Positions 46,890 to 55,450 of a DNA stretch of 64,000 nucleotides are shown here, in pieces. The stretch is taken from contig NZ_CANMIJ010000001.1 in NCBI RefSeq assembly GCF_947497915.1, positions 1,795,611-1,859,610 of the forward strand. Reading direction: 5' to 3'. Each line of letters begins with the position of its first letter. Within the stretch, counting starts at the first letter, position 1. This DNA is from an uncultured Erythrobacter sp. GTDB lineage: Bacteria; Pseudomonadota; Alphaproteobacteria; Sphingomonadales; Sphingomonadaceae. Position numbers and translations under genes: made by a program. The notes beneath the pieces were generated by a model. It was not told the origin of the DNA and did no database searches. It saw nothing but the letters and a program-made list of their open reading frames with translations.

Positions 46890-46962
46890 CGCTTCCCCTG
46901 ACCTGCCGCTATGCTTGAACGTCTCGGCTAGACATTGCGGCGCGCGCCCCTAAATACGCGCC

Positions 46963-47370
46963 ATGCGAACCCTCTCTGACATTCTCGAAGAATATGACTT
47001 CCTCGAAGGCGACGAACGCTACCGGCTGCTGATCGAGCTGGGCCGTGACTTGGAAGACATGCCCGACGCACTGAAAACCGACGCGACATTGGTGCGCGGA
47101 TGTTCGGCGGCGGTATGGGTCTATCCGACAGAGCAGACCGAAAAACTCCATTTTCTCGCCGACAGCAATGCTGCGATTACCAAGGGTATCGTGGCGCTTG
47201 TGATTGCCGCAGTGCAGGACAAGCCCGCGAGTGAAGTCGCGGCCATGGATGTGACAGCCGCGTTGGAACCGTTCGACCTCAAAAACCAGCTATCGAGCAA
47301 CAGGACGCAAGGCGTGCCGAACATGATCGGTTTGGTTCAGGAACACGCCGCTCGCATTGCAACGGCCTGA
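46963..47370 (+). CDS. sufE: SufE family sulfur acceptor protein
   Basis: Accepts persulfide sulfur from cysteine desulfurase SufS for Fe-S cluster assembly. 135 residues. ILEEYDFLEGDERYRLLIEL is the typical start. The acceptor Cys47 is in LVRGCSAAVWVYP, and SSNRTQGVPNMIGLVQEHA closes the domain. No suf genes are adjacent. It follows the psp array by 73 bases, so some readthrough from the stress operon is possible but unproven. Confidence 0.92.
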   Translation: MRTLSDILEEYDFLEGDERYRLLIELGRDLEDMPDALKTDATLVRGCSAAVWVYPTEQTEKLHFLADSNAAITKGIVALVIAAVQDKPASEVAAMDVTAALEPFDLKNQLSSNRTQGVPNMIGLVQEHAARIATA

Positions 47371-47413
47371 TCACGTCGCTGTTTAGCCTGAGCTGTATGA
47401 AAAAGATTGAGGC

Positions 47414-47911
47414 CTAAGCCCGCGCATCCCGGACAACCGCGACACCGGATTTCGCCTGCTCTTTCAATTCCGCCTTTAGCTTTTGCGGATCGCGAGCAAA
47501 GACGAAGCCGAAGCTGACGCCGCCTTCTTTGCCGATAGTCGCATGGTGCAATTTGTGCGCCTGAACCAGACGCTTTGCATATCCTTTTTTCGGGACCCAG
47601 CGGAAGAAGCGTTGGTGAACAAGTCCGTCATGGATGAAGGCGTAAATCACGCCGTAGAGGTTCACGCCAAGGGCTGCCCACCAAAGCCACTCCCAATAGA
47701 GCGAGCCAAAAATATACATCGCCGCGTTAATTGTGCCGAACACGACCGCGAACAGATCATTCTTTTCCAGCTTGTTATCATGCGGCTCATGGTGGTCACG
47801 GTGCCATGCCCAGCCCCAGCCATGCATGATATATTTGTGCGCGTACCACGCGAACAATTCCATGCCGATCACTGCGGCGAACGTTATTGAAATGGCTTCG
47901 AACCAGCTCAT
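47414..47911 (-). CDS. crtZ: Beta-carotene 3-hydroxylase
   Basis: Di-iron membrane hydroxylase converting beta-carotene (or ketocarotenoids) to 3-hydroxy forms. 165 residues with the histidine boxes HKYIMH, HRDHHEPHDN, HDGLVHQR and HKLHH characteristic of CrtZ, and about four hydrophobic segments. Its start overlaps the ketolase stop by four bases, so crtW and crtZ form a coupled pair that could yield astaxanthin-type or other keto-hydroxy xanthophylls. Confidence 0.93.
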   Translation of the reverse strand: MSWFEAISITFAAVIGMELFAWYAHKYIMHGWGWAWHRDHHEPHDNKLEKNDLFAVVFGTINAAMYIFGSLYWEWLWWAALGVNLYGVIYAFIHDGLVHQRFFRWVPKKGYAKRLVQAHKLHHATIGKEGGVSFGFVFARDPQKLKAELKEQAKSGVAVVRDARA

Positions 47912-48714
47912 GCGGCGACTTCTTGTCCTGTCTTGGCCTGTTGCTCGGCACTAACTTCAATTCCGATGCCAGCCTTGCGAGCGCCGGGCAGCGCCCACCA
48001 TGGCACGTCGGGACGGCGGTGATGTTCAAGGTGATAACCGAAATGGAAGCATGTGGCGAGGCTGGCGAGAGTGCCAAACCGGTCGCTGCGCGTGTTGTGC
48101 TTGTCGGCGAATGCAGCGGTCTCGCTGTCGCCCAGATGCCGGTGCGGGCGGAAGGTGCCAAAATAGAATAGCTGCAATGACGATAGGAGCGCGGGCGCGC
48201 CATACAGTAGAAATATCTGCGCCATTGGGATACCGATCACCAGCCAGTAAATGCCGACAACCGTGTGGACGAAAAGCAGCGATTTCCAACCAAAGTAGCG
48301 TTTGAAAAATGTCCCATACCACCGCAGGAAACTGCGCGGATTGTTCTCATCAAAATCGGGATCGCCAGCATGGCCTGCCAGCTTGTGATGAGTAAAATGC
48401 GCATCGCGCAAGGTCTTCCATCCGAACCCTGCATAAAGCGCGAGCAGCACGGCACCAATCGCAGAATTCACCTTTGGCTTGCCCGGAACCAGACTACCAT
48501 GCATCGCATCATGGCTGATGATGAACACGCCGACTGATAGCCAACATTGCACAGCCGCCAACGCCAGCGCGAATGGCAGGTTTGCCAGGGTCAGTTCAAA
48601 AATGAACATTCCAAAGACATGAATGCCCATCCAACTGCCCGCGATTAAAGCGGCAAGCGCGAGGCCAATCGCGCTTTGCGCCGTGCGGGTCGGAAGGGTG
48701 AAACGGGGTGTCAT
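47908..48714 (-). CDS. crtW: Beta-carotene ketolase CrtW-type (fatty acid desaturase superfamily)
   Basis: Adds 4-keto groups to beta-ionone rings. 268 residues from MTPRFTLPTR (an upstream Met would add 16). The histidine motifs HDAMHGSLVPGKP, HFTHHKLAGHAGDPDF and HFGYHLEHHRRPDVPWW match CrtW ketolases closely. FLRWYGTFFKRYFGW between them is also typical. Integral membrane, iron-dependent. Coupled to crtZ. Genes for beta-carotene synthesis are not in the window. Confidence 0.9.
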   Translation of the reverse strand: MTPRFTLPTRTAQSAIGLALAALIAGSWMGIHVFGMFIFELTLANLPFALALAAVQCWLSVGVFIISHDAMHGSLVPGKPKVNSAIGAVLLALYAGFGWKTLRDAHFTHHKLAGHAGDPDFDENNPRSFLRWYGTFFKRYFGWKSLLFVHTVVGIYWLVIGIPMAQIFLLYGAPALLSSLQLFYFGTFRPHRHLGDSETAAFADKHNTRSDRFGTLASLATCFHFGYHLEHHRRPDVPWWALPGARKAGIGIEVSAEQQAKTGQEVAA

Positions 48715-48803
48715 GAATAACAGATACGCGCCAGATAAGCTTTCGGGTGCGTATAACCCCATGACAGCACGACATAAAGCCGCGTCTTTAACGCTGCGCG
48801 CGA

Positions 48804-49217
48804 TTAATCCGCATCTGGAAAAAAGAACTCGCGCATATGCTCGCCGATTTTGGCAGGGCGCAAGGTTTCAACATCGATGCAGCACCAGCTGGATTGGACC
48901 TCTGCCAAGACATCTTCGCCGCGCTTGATCACCGTCCGATAAAACGCGCGCGGACCTTTGAAATGTTCCAGCACGGTGCTGGCGATCACGTCGTCTTCAA
49001 GAAAAGCAGGCTTACGATAGGTAATTTCATGTTTGAGCGCGACCCACGCTTTGCTCGCCACTTCCTCTGCTGGAGCAAGCTTGTTCCAATGCGCGAGGAC
49101 CGCATCCTGCACCCAATTGAGGTAGCGCGCATTGTTCACGTGCCCCATGAAGTCGATATCCTCGGGAAGCACCTTGATCGGAAAGGCATATGGAGAGGCT
49201 GATGGCGTTGCTGACAT
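48804..49217 (-). CDS. Acyl-CoA thioesterase, 4-hydroxybenzoyl-CoA thioesterase type
   Basis: 137-residue hotdog protein. The YbgC/FadM motif DIDFMGHVNNARYLNWVQDA holds the catalytic Asp region, then ITYRKPAFLEDDVIASTVLE. Cytosolic, likely acts on acyl-CoA or acyl-ACP. Chain-length preference unknown. Same strand as crtW, about 90 bases upstream of it. Confidence 0.87.
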   Translation of the reverse strand: MSATPSASPYAFPIKVLPEDIDFMGHVNNARYLNWVQDAVLAHWNKLAPAEEVASKAWVALKHEITYRKPAFLEDDVIASTVLEHFKGPRAFYRTVIKRGEDVLAEVQSSWCCIDVETLRPAKIGEHMREFFFPDAD

Positions 49218-49341
49218 GAATGTAAGTTAGCACCAGTACCCTTACATTTCTATGACCATCTGCCGGTTATTTATTCGGTGTCTTGCCAGTGTTGCCCAAT
49301 GGCCGCTAATCGCACAGCTCATTCTATAGAAAAGCACTGAC

Positions 49342-50769
49342 ATGGCGAGCAAACCCCGTACACTTTACGAGAAGATCTGGGACGATCACGTGGTCGAAAC
49401 CCGCGATGATGGCACTGCGATGATTTATATCGACCGGCATCTGGTTCATGAGGTTACCAGCCCGCAAGCCTTTGAAGCATTGAGGATTGCAGGCCGCCCC
49501 GTGCGTCGCCCTGAACTCACGCTCGCCGTGCCTGATCACAATCTGCCGACAACTGCCCGGCGCGATGCAGGCGGGAACAAGGTTCCGATTGCGGATCCGC
49601 AAAGCGCGGCTCAGCTCGCCGCGCTTGAAAAGAATGCGCCTGATTTTGGGATCGAATATATCGGCGACGCGGACGAGAAACAGGGCATCGTCCATGTTGT
49701 CGGCCCAGAACAAGGGTTCTCGCTGCCCGGCACAACCATCGTCTGCGGCGATTCGCACACGGCCAGCCACGGCGGCCTTGGTGCCCTTGCGTTTGGTATC
49801 GGCACGAGCGAGGTTGAACATGTCCTCGCCACGCAAACTCTGCTCTTACAGCGATCCAAAGCGATGGAAATCCGCGTAGAAGGCAGCTTGCCAGACGGAG
49901 TGACTGCCAAGGATCTCATCCTGCACATCATTGGCGTCATCGGCGCAGCGGGCGGATCGGGATACGTTATTGAATATCGCGGTGCAGTGTTTGAAAAGAT
50001 GAGCGTCGAGCAACGGTTGACCGTCTGCAATATGAGCATCGAGGCTGGCGCGCGCGCTGGCCTCGTCGCTCCTGACGAAACCGTGTTCCGCTATCTAAAA
50101 GGCCGCCCGATGGCGCCGCATGACGATGATTGGGACAAAGCGGTCGCATATTGGAAGACCTTGCACACCGACGCGGGCGCACAGTTCGATAAATCGGTTG
50201 TCATCAACGCCGCTGATGTCGAGCCGACTGTCACGTGGGGAACAAGCCCCGAAGATGTCGTCGCGATTGGCGGCGTTGTCCCCTCACCCGCTAGCTTTGC
50301 CGATGAAAGCAAACAGGCCGCAGCGCAAAAGAGTCTTGATTACATGGGCCTCAGCGCGGGAACTCCCCTCACAGATGTTGCGATTGAGAACGTCTTTATC
50401 GGCAGTTGCACCAACAGCCGCATCGAAGATCTGCGCGCGGCTGCCGAGGTTCTGAAAGGCCGCACGAAAGCTTCAAATGTCCGCTGGGCAATCGTCGTGC
50501 CGGGGTCTGGCCTTGTGAAACGTCAGGCCGAAGAAGAGGGTTTGCATACGATCTTTACCGATGCCGGCTTCGAATGGCGCGAGCCGGGCTGCTCGGCGTG
50601 TCTCGGGATGAACCCAGACAAAGTCCCCGCTGGCGAACGCTGCGCCTCAACATCGAACCGCAACTTTGTCGGCCGACAAGGCCCCGGTGCGCGCACGCAC
50701 TTATTGTCACCAGCTATGGCCGCCGCTGCCGCAGTAAAAGGCCATCTGACAGATGTCCGCGACCTTTGA
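49342..50769 (+). CDS. leuC: 3-isopropylmalate dehydratase large subunit
   Basis: Aconitase-family enzyme of leucine synthesis, isomerising 2- to 3-isopropylmalate with LeuD. 475 residues. The [4Fe-4S] ligands are visible as Cys356 ([11 protein letters not shown]) and Cys417/Cys420 ([12 protein letters not shown]). [12 protein letters not shown] at the start and [20 protein letters not shown] are standard. First gene of a leuC-small ORF-leuD-quinone reductase run. Confidence 0.97.
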   Translation: MASKPRTLYEKIWDDHVVETRDDGTAMIYIDRHLVHEVTSPQAFEALRIAGRPVRRPELTLAVPDHNLPTTARRDAGGNKVPIADPQSAAQLAALEKNAPDFGIEYIGDADEKQGIVHVVGPEQGFSLPGTTIVCGDSHTASHGGLGALAFGIGTSEVEHVLATQTLLLQRSKAMEIRVEGSLPDGVTAKDLILHIIGVIGAAGGSGYVIEYRGAVFEKMSVEQRLTVCNMSIEAGARAGLVAPDETVFRYLKGRPMAPHDDDWDKAVAYWKTLHTDAGAQFDKSVVINAADVEPTVTWGTSPEDVVAIGGVVPSPASFADESKQAAAQKSLDYMGLSAGTPLTDVAIENVFIGSCTNSRIEDLRAAAEVLKGRTKASNVRWAIVVPGSGLVKRQAEEEGLHTIFTDAGFEWREPGCSACLGMNPDKVPAGERCASTSNRNFVGRQGPGARTHLLSPAMAAAAAVKGHLTDVRDL

Positions 50770-50815
50770 TCGTCATTAGCTTGCAAACCCCGCAATCGAA
50801 CCGCATGAGATAGCA

Positions 50816-51022
50816 ATGAGCAAAGAAACCCCCGAAGACGCCCCAAAGAACAACACCGCTCGCAATGCCGCTATTGGTGCGGCTGCGACCATAGGCTCCG
50901 CCGCTATCGCTGCCGCGCTGCTCTATGCAGGAAAGCGATTTAAGCAAAAGCCCGAGGATACGGCCATCGGAGCGGATCAGGCAGACAAAGCGCCTTCTGG
51001 CGAGCCATCCGAAACCGACTGA
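50816..51022 (+). CDS. Small membrane protein between leuC and leuD, unknown function
   Basis: 68 residues. Charged N-terminus, one Ala/Gly-rich hydrophobic helix at about 16-38 (RNAAIGAAATIGSAAIAAAL), then KRFKQK and an acidic tail. No family recognised. It sits 46 bases after leuC and 12 before leuD, so it is probably part of the leu transcript. Codon use appears ordinary for the region. Confidence 0.6.
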   Translation: MSKETPEDAPKNNTARNAAIGAAATIGSAAIAAALLYAGKRFKQKPEDTAIGADQADKAPSGEPSETD

Positions 51023-51034
51023 GGACGCAAGGCG

Positions 51035-51634
51035 ATGGATGCTCTTTCCAGAATTGAAGGCCGCGCCATTCCCTTCGGCGCCAAGAATGTCGACACCGAC
51101 ATCATCATCCCTGCCGTTTGGCTAAAGACGATCACACGCGACGGGCTTGGTCAGGGCGCTTTTGAGACGATCCGCGCTGTCGAAGGCAACGTGTTTGATG
51201 ATCCCGATTATGCCGGATCGCCGATCCTTATTGCTGGCGATAATTTTGGCTGCGGGTCCAGCCGAGAGCATGCCGCTTGGGCGATCCTTGATCTGGGCAT
51301 TCGCGCAGTCATTGCGCCGTCTTATTCCGACATCTTTTCGGGCAATGCGGTGAAGAACGGCATTTTGCCTGTTGTCTTGCCGCAAGATGCAATCGACCGT
51401 TTGATGGAAGTCGCCCGGGATGGCCATGAGATTACCGTGGACCTCGACACCCAAACGGTCACCACACCATTCCAAGATCGCTTTGCGTTCGACATTGATC
51501 CGTTCCGCAAGCATTGCTTGCTCAATGGGCTCGATGAGGTTGCTCTGACACTTGAGAGGCAGGCGCAAATCGGAACATTCGAAAGCCAGCGCGCAGCCGC
51601 GCAAGACTGGCTTACCAAAGGCACACACATTTAA
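51035..51634 (+). CDS. leuD: 3-isopropylmalate dehydratase small subunit
   Basis: 199 residues, swivelling subunit partner of LeuC. Recognised by [19 protein letters not shown] at the start, [20 protein letters not shown], and [20 protein letters not shown]. Cytosolic. Stop is 13 bases before the quinone reductase start. An intervening small membrane protein gene separates it from leuC, whereas the two are often directly adjacent. Confidence 0.97.
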   Translation: MDALSRIEGRAIPFGAKNVDTDIIIPAVWLKTITRDGLGQGAFETIRAVEGNVFDDPDYAGSPILIAGDNFGCGSSREHAAWAILDLGIRAVIAPSYSDIFSGNAVKNGILPVVLPQDAIDRLMEVARDGHEITVDLDTQTVTTPFQDRFAFDIDPFRKHCLLNGLDEVALTLERQAQIGTFESQRAAAQDWLTKGTHI

Positions 51635-51647
51635 CGGAGAGACCTGC

Positions 51648-52646
51648 ATGAAAGCCATGCGAAGCCACGACGTCGGCGGCCCAGAAACCCTGACGCTTGA
51701 TGAGATTGACACACCAACACCGGCCAAGGGCGAAGTGCTCGTCGCGGTGAAAGCCTGCGCGATCAATTATCCCGACACGCTGATTATTCGCGACATGTAC
51801 CAGTTCAAGCCTGAGCGTCCTTTCGCTCCGGGCGGCGAGCTTGCCGGTGTCGTTGAGGCAGTTGGCGAAGGCGTCGACAATTACAAAGTTGGTGACCGCG
51901 TGATGGCGGGCATCGGCAATGGCGGCCTTGCCGAAAAGGTCATCGTTCCCGCAGGGCGGATGTTCCCGATCCCTGACGGCGTCCCATTTGAAAAAGCGGC
52001 ATCTTTGCTGATGACATACGGCACAACGATCCACGGATTGAAAGATCGCGGCCACATCAAAGAAGGCGATGTTGTGCTTATTCTTGGCGCGGCGGGCGGT
52101 GTTGGCCTCTCTGCTGTTGAGCTTGCCAAAGCATTTGGCGCGCGCGTCGTGGCCGCCGTGTCCAGCGAAGCCAAAGGCGAAGTTGCCAAAAAAGCTGGTG
52201 CGGATGAAGTCGTCATCTACCCACGCGAGGAAATGGATAAAGCGGCATCGAAAGAACTTGCTGGCAAGTTCAAAGCCGCGTGCGGCCCGAACGGCGCGAA
52301 CATCGTCTATGACATTGTCGGCGGACAATATTCCGAACCCGCTTTGCGCTCGATTGCATGGGAAGGCCGCTTTCTAGTCGTCGGCTTCCCAGCTGGTATC
52401 GCGAAAATGCCGCTTAATCTGACACTGCTGAAAAGCTGCGACATTTGCGGCGTATTCTGGGGCGCGTTCACAGCGCGTGAGCCCGTGAAGTTCGTCGAGC
52501 AGGTCAAGGAATTGTTCGCGTTGATGCAAGCAGGCAAGATCGACCCGCTAGTCTCCGAGACATTCCCGCTTGAGCGCGCAGGCGATGCCATTGCTAAGCT
52601 GGAGAACCGCGAAGCAGTCGGCAAACTTGTCGTCACGATGGATTGA
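51648..52646 (+). CDS. NADPH:quinone oxidoreductase-type zinc-independent alcohol dehydrogenase (MDR family)
   Basis: 332 residues from MKAMRSHDVGGPETL, the ATG preceded by ACGGAGAG. GroES-like N-terminal domain (PGGELAGVVEAVGEGV) and Rossmann domain with GAAGGVGLSAVELAKAFGA for NADPH. No structural-zinc cysteines, so quinone-reductase type (Qor). Physiological substrate unknown. Cotranscription with leuD is likely from the 13-base gap. Confidence 0.9.
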   Translation: MKAMRSHDVGGPETLTLDEIDTPTPAKGEVLVAVKACAINYPDTLIIRDMYQFKPERPFAPGGELAGVVEAVGEGVDNYKVGDRVMAGIGNGGLAEKVIVPAGRMFPIPDGVPFEKAASLLMTYGTTIHGLKDRGHIKEGDVVLILGAAGGVGLSAVELAKAFGARVVAAVSSEAKGEVAKKAGADEVVIYPREEMDKAASKELAGKFKAACGPNGANIVYDIVGGQYSEPALRSIAWEGRFLVVGFPAGIAKMPLNLTLLKSCDICGVFWGAFTAREPVKFVEQVKELFALMQAGKIDPLVSETFPLERAGDAIAKLENREAVGKLVVTMD

Positions 52647-52734
52647 TAGCACCATCGACTAATTCCGGAGCGCGCGCCTTGTCGCAAAGCTTGCGCGCTC
52701 CTATTTCTAACCCGACACATTCGGAGGGACACCA

Positions 52735-53058
52735 ATGACTGATTTTCAGGATCGCCAACGCGGCGAAGAAGCCAAGTTCGCTATGGACGAAGAAACTGCG
52801 TTCAAAGTCGCGGCGCGGCGCAATCGCTTGCTTGGCGAGTGGGCCGCAGACCTTATGAGCCTAACCGAGGAAGAGGCTGACGCTTACAAAAAAGCTGTCG
52901 TACAGGCTGATTTCGAAGAAGCAGGCGATGAAGACGTGATCCGCAAACTGCTCGGCGATCTGACCGCAGCGGAGAGCGATGTCAGCGAAGCTGATATTCG
53001 CACGAAGCTTGAGGAAATGACCGTCGAAGCGAAGCGCCAATTGATGGGCGATAGCTAA
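52735..53058 (+). CDS. ATPase inhibitor subunit zeta (DUF1476)
   Basis: 107 residues: FQDRQRGEEAKFAMDEETAF, ARRNRLLGEWAA, and acidic helices to the C-terminus. This family is the alphaproteobacterial F1Fo-ATP synthase inhibitor zeta, first characterised in Paracoccus denitrificans, whose N-terminus blocks ATP hydrolysis. GGAGGG precedes the start. Likely cotranscribed with bolA, three bases on. Whether it inhibits here is untested, since such activity varies among alphaproteobacteria. Confidence 0.9.
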   Translation: MTDFQDRQRGEEAKFAMDEETAFKVAARRNRLLGEWAADLMSLTEEEADAYKKAVVQADFEEAGDEDVIRKLLGDLTAAESDVSEADIRTKLEEMTVEAKRQLMGDS

Positions 53059-53061
53059 GCC

Positions 53062-53295
53062 ATGCCAATGTCTGGCCCCGATATCGAAGCCGCGATCCTT
53101 GCCTCTTTGCCCGGCGCAGTGGTCGAATTGACCGACCTTGCCGGTGATAATGATCATTGGGCAGCCAAGGTCACCGCTCCGCAATTCGCAGGCAAGACCC
53201 GTGTTGCACAGCACAAGATGGTTTATGGCGCGCTCGGCGGCCGGATGGGCGGCGAACTGCACGCCTTGCAAGTCACCACCGTGGTCCCCACGTAA
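53062..53295 (+). CDS. BolA family protein
   Basis: 77 residues, short BolA/IbaG-like. LPGAVVELTDLAGDNDHWAA followed by KVTAPQFAGKTRVAQHKMVY is the family core, with a conserved His near residue 53 that can ligate a [2Fe-2S] cluster shared with a monothiol glutaredoxin. The glutaredoxin gene follows 39 bases later, which supports that partnership. Confidence 0.92.
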   Translation: MPMSGPDIEAAILASLPGAVVELTDLAGDNDHWAAKVTAPQFAGKTRVAQHKMVYGALGGRMGGELHALQVTTVVPT

Positions 53296-53334
53296 TCTCT
53301 AGACAATCAATACAGAACGAAGGCCGCACCAATC

Positions 53335-53667
53335 ATGGCTGATACCAACACACGAATTTCCACCCTTGTCGGCGAAAATGACGTCGTCCTTTTCATGAAG
53401 GGCACCCCGCTCTTCCCGCAATGCGGATTTTCCAGCCGCGCGGTTGCGATCCTTGATCACTGCGGCGTCGCCTATGAAAGCGTCGATGTGCTTCAGGACA
53501 TGGAAATCCGTCAGGGCATCAAAACCTACTCTGACTGGCCGACCATCCCTCAGCTTTACGTTAAAGGCGAATTCCTCGGCGGCAGCGACATCATGATGGA
53601 AATGTTCGAAGCTGGCGAATTGAAGCAAATGATGGACGACCAAGGCGTAGCCAAAGCTGAAGGTTGA
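53335..53667 (+). CDS. grxD: Monothiol glutaredoxin, Grx4 family
   Basis: 110 residues. FMKGTPLFPQCGFSSRAV carries the CGFS active site of cluster-carrying monothiol glutaredoxins. WPTIPQLYVKGEFLGGSDIM holds the glutathione-binding TIP motif. Functions in Fe-S cluster delivery, with BolA as partner. Last gene of the zeta-bolA-grx group, followed by a terminator about 160 bases on. Confidence 0.95.
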   Translation: MADTNTRISTLVGENDVVLFMKGTPLFPQCGFSSRAVAILDHCGVAYESVDVLQDMEIRQGIKTYSDWPTIPQLYVKGEFLGGSDIMMEMFEAGELKQMMDDQGVAKAEG

Positions 53668-54112
53668 ATTCCGGCAGGCCGAGCATCTTGCTCCGCTGCG
53701 AAATCTATAATCCTGCGCTCAATCGGAACCAGATGGTTCCGCGAGGCCGACTGGCCGTCCGAGCTTATGCGAGGCAGCCAAGCGGGCCGGATGGCCCGCG
53801 CCCGGCGATTGAGGCCCAGAAACAAAAGAAGCCGCCTTGCTGACCAAAGCAAGGCGGCTCTTTTTTATTACGGGGAGGTAGGACCTAGAGACCAGGAAAG
53901 GTCGAACCTCATTTAAGACCACTTGGACTTGCCTCGTACTATGCATCCACCGTGCCAAAAACGGAGAACTGATAGTTTTTAGCGACTTAGATGGTTATCA
54001 GAACTTAAGGTTGTATCGCTGTGTAAAGTGTTCCGACACGTGTAGCCTTCGCAAGCGACGGAAAGACCGCGAAGACTTGGCAAGGCTGCTGCAGCAGGCC
54101 ATCAATGGCCTT
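53668..54112. other. Gene-free stretch between grx and NUDIX genes
   Basis: 445 bases. Holds one strong terminator (53830-53866). I see no convincing open frame, RNA gene or repeat in the remainder. The NUDIX frame is open back to 54001 but without a recognisable start or conserved text. Confidence 0.6.
53830..53866 (+). terminator. Rho-independent terminator of the zeta-bolA-grx operon
   Basis: Perfect stem AGCCGCCTTGCT / AGCAAGGCGGCT with a small loop, followed by TTTTTT. About 160 bases after the grx stop. Confidence 0.9.
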
Positions 54113-54892
54113 ATGACAACCGAATCCAGCCCAGAGGGCATTCCAGCCGCAACCATCGTAATCTTTCGCAGCGCAGCCGATGGCGGCGCGCCAGAAGTGT
54201 TGATGACGGTGCGGTCACGCACGATGACTTTCGCTGGCGGAATGGCCGTATTTCCGGGCGGGCGTGTTGATCCGGCGGACTTTGCATTGGCCGAAAGCGT
54301 TTCCTCGCCAGATTTGACCGTAGACGAGGCCGCGCACCAGATCGCTGCGATCCGCGAAACGCTGGAAGAAACCGGCCTCGCCCTTGGGCTGTCCGGCGAT
54401 ATTACAGCGGACAGTGCGGCAAAGGCGCGCGTCATGATCGAGGCCGAGGGGGCGCTTGCTCCAGTGCTAGAAGCATTTGGCTGGAATCTCGATCTTGATC
54501 AGATTGTCCCGTTTGCGCGGTGGTTTCCGCAGAATGAAAAGCTATCGCGGGTCTATGACACCCGCTTTTACCTAGCCGACTTGGGCACGGGCGAAGTTGA
54601 CGTTTCCATCGACAATTCTGAGAACACACGGTTGTTTTGGACTAGCGCGAAGGGCGCGCTGAATGCAGCCGAAAGCGGTGAGATCAAACTGATCTTCCCC
54701 ACTCGCCGAAACCTTGAACGTCTTGCTCTGTTCGCAAATTTCGAAGAGGCGCGCGCGCAGGCCGAAGCGATCCCCGTCAAAACCATTATCCCACAAATCG
54801 ACGACAGCAACGATCAACCGATGCTGCGGATCATGGAAGATGCTGGCTACCCGATCACAGCGGAGCTGCTTTCGACCGTAAAGCGGGGATGA
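54113..54892 (+). CDS. NUDIX hydrolase, NUDT19-like
   Basis: 259 residues from MTTESSPEGIPAAT. The Nudix box is split by an insertion: GGMAVFPGGRVDPADFAL opens it, and AAIRETLEETGLALGL, with the metal-binding REXXEE, closes it about 35 residues later. That long insertion is typical of the NUDT19/CoA-diphosphatase-like group. Cytosolic, substrate probably a CoA or nucleotide derivative (inference). No good ribosome site at 54113. An upstream TTG is possible. Last chromosomal-type gene before the mobilization genes. Confidence 0.85.
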   Translation: MTTESSPEGIPAATIVIFRSAADGGAPEVLMTVRSRTMTFAGGMAVFPGGRVDPADFALAESVSSPDLTVDEAAHQIAAIRETLEETGLALGLSGDITADSAAKARVMIEAEGALAPVLEAFGWNLDLDQIVPFARWFPQNEKLSRVYDTRFYLADLGTGEVDVSIDNSENTRLFWTSAKGALNAAESGEIKLIFPTRRNLERLALFANFEEARAQAEAIPVKTIIPQIDDSNDQPMLRIMEDAGYPITAELLSTVKRG

Positions 54893-55077
54893 CCGAGAGA
54901 TTGGCGCACCCTGAAGGTGCAGCCGCAAACCTTTTAGAGGTGATGCAGGACTGGAACAAGCAGCTCCAGCACACCTCGCTCGGTCAGGATAATTTCCCGA
55001 AGCCCAAGACAAGCAAGGATGGCCGATCTCCGCGCCGTCGCGCTTCTGTGACTGCTCGGAGGCGGCTAAAGGCGTGA
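54889..55077 (+). CDS. Possible small basic protein at the element boundary
   Basis: 62 residues overlapping the NUDIX stop by four bases (ATGA), with a very basic C-terminus (RRRASVTARRR). No family recognised. It covers the likely oriT segment upstream of mobC, so it may be a chance frame and not a gene. Confidence 0.25.
   Translation: MTERLAHPEGAAANLLEVMQDWNKQLQHTSLGQDNFPKPKTSKDGRSPRRRASVTARRRLKA
54985..54991 (-). other. Candidate oriT nic site
   Basis: On the minus strand this reads TATCCTG, the core of P-type (RP4-like) nic regions, about 100 bases upstream of mobC. No well-formed adjacent inverted repeat was found, so this is only a candidate. Confidence 0.3.
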
Positions 55078-55090
55078 GGGGGCGGTCGCT

Positions 55091-55450
55091 ATGGCGAAAA
55101 AGCCCTACGATCCACCCTTCTCGCTCCGCCTCTCGTTTGAGGAACGGGCAAGGCTTGAAGAACAGGCCGAAGGCATGCCGCTCGGTGCCTATATCCGCGA
55201 ACGGCTGCTCGACAACCCGCCTCGTAGAAAGCGGATAAGCCAGATAGATCGCGATGCTTTGCTGCGTGTCCTTGGCAAACTTGGCCAATCCCGCCTTGCC
55301 AATAATATGAATCAAATTGCCAAGCAGGCCAATTTGGGAACACTCCCCGTCACGCCTGAAACCGAGGATGCCTTGCTGTCGGCTTCCGATGATATTGCCG
55401 AGATTCGCAAGGTTCTCATGACTGCACTCGGCATGGAGCCGTCCCCGTGA
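55091..55450 (+). CDS. MobC-like plasmid mobilization/relaxosome protein
   Basis: 119 residues. An N-terminal ribbon-helix-helix-like segment (PPFSLRLSFEERARLEEQAE) and the MobC region GKLGQSRLANNMNQIAKQAN followed by LGTLPVTPE are typical of relaxosome accessory proteins that bind oriT. It overlaps the relaxase gene by four bases (GTGA). First gene of the mobile element proper. Confidence 0.85.
   Translation: MAKKPYDPPFSLRLSFEERARLEEQAEGMPLGAYIRERLLDNPPRRKRISQIDRDALLRVLGKLGQSRLANNMNQIAKQANLGTLPVTPETEDALLSASDDIAEIRKVLMTALGMEPSP

Noticed and set aside
54572..55315. 247-codon minus-strand open frame across the NUDIX/mobC junction
   Set aside because: Antisense to two supported genes and crosses the element boundary. 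No conserved text.
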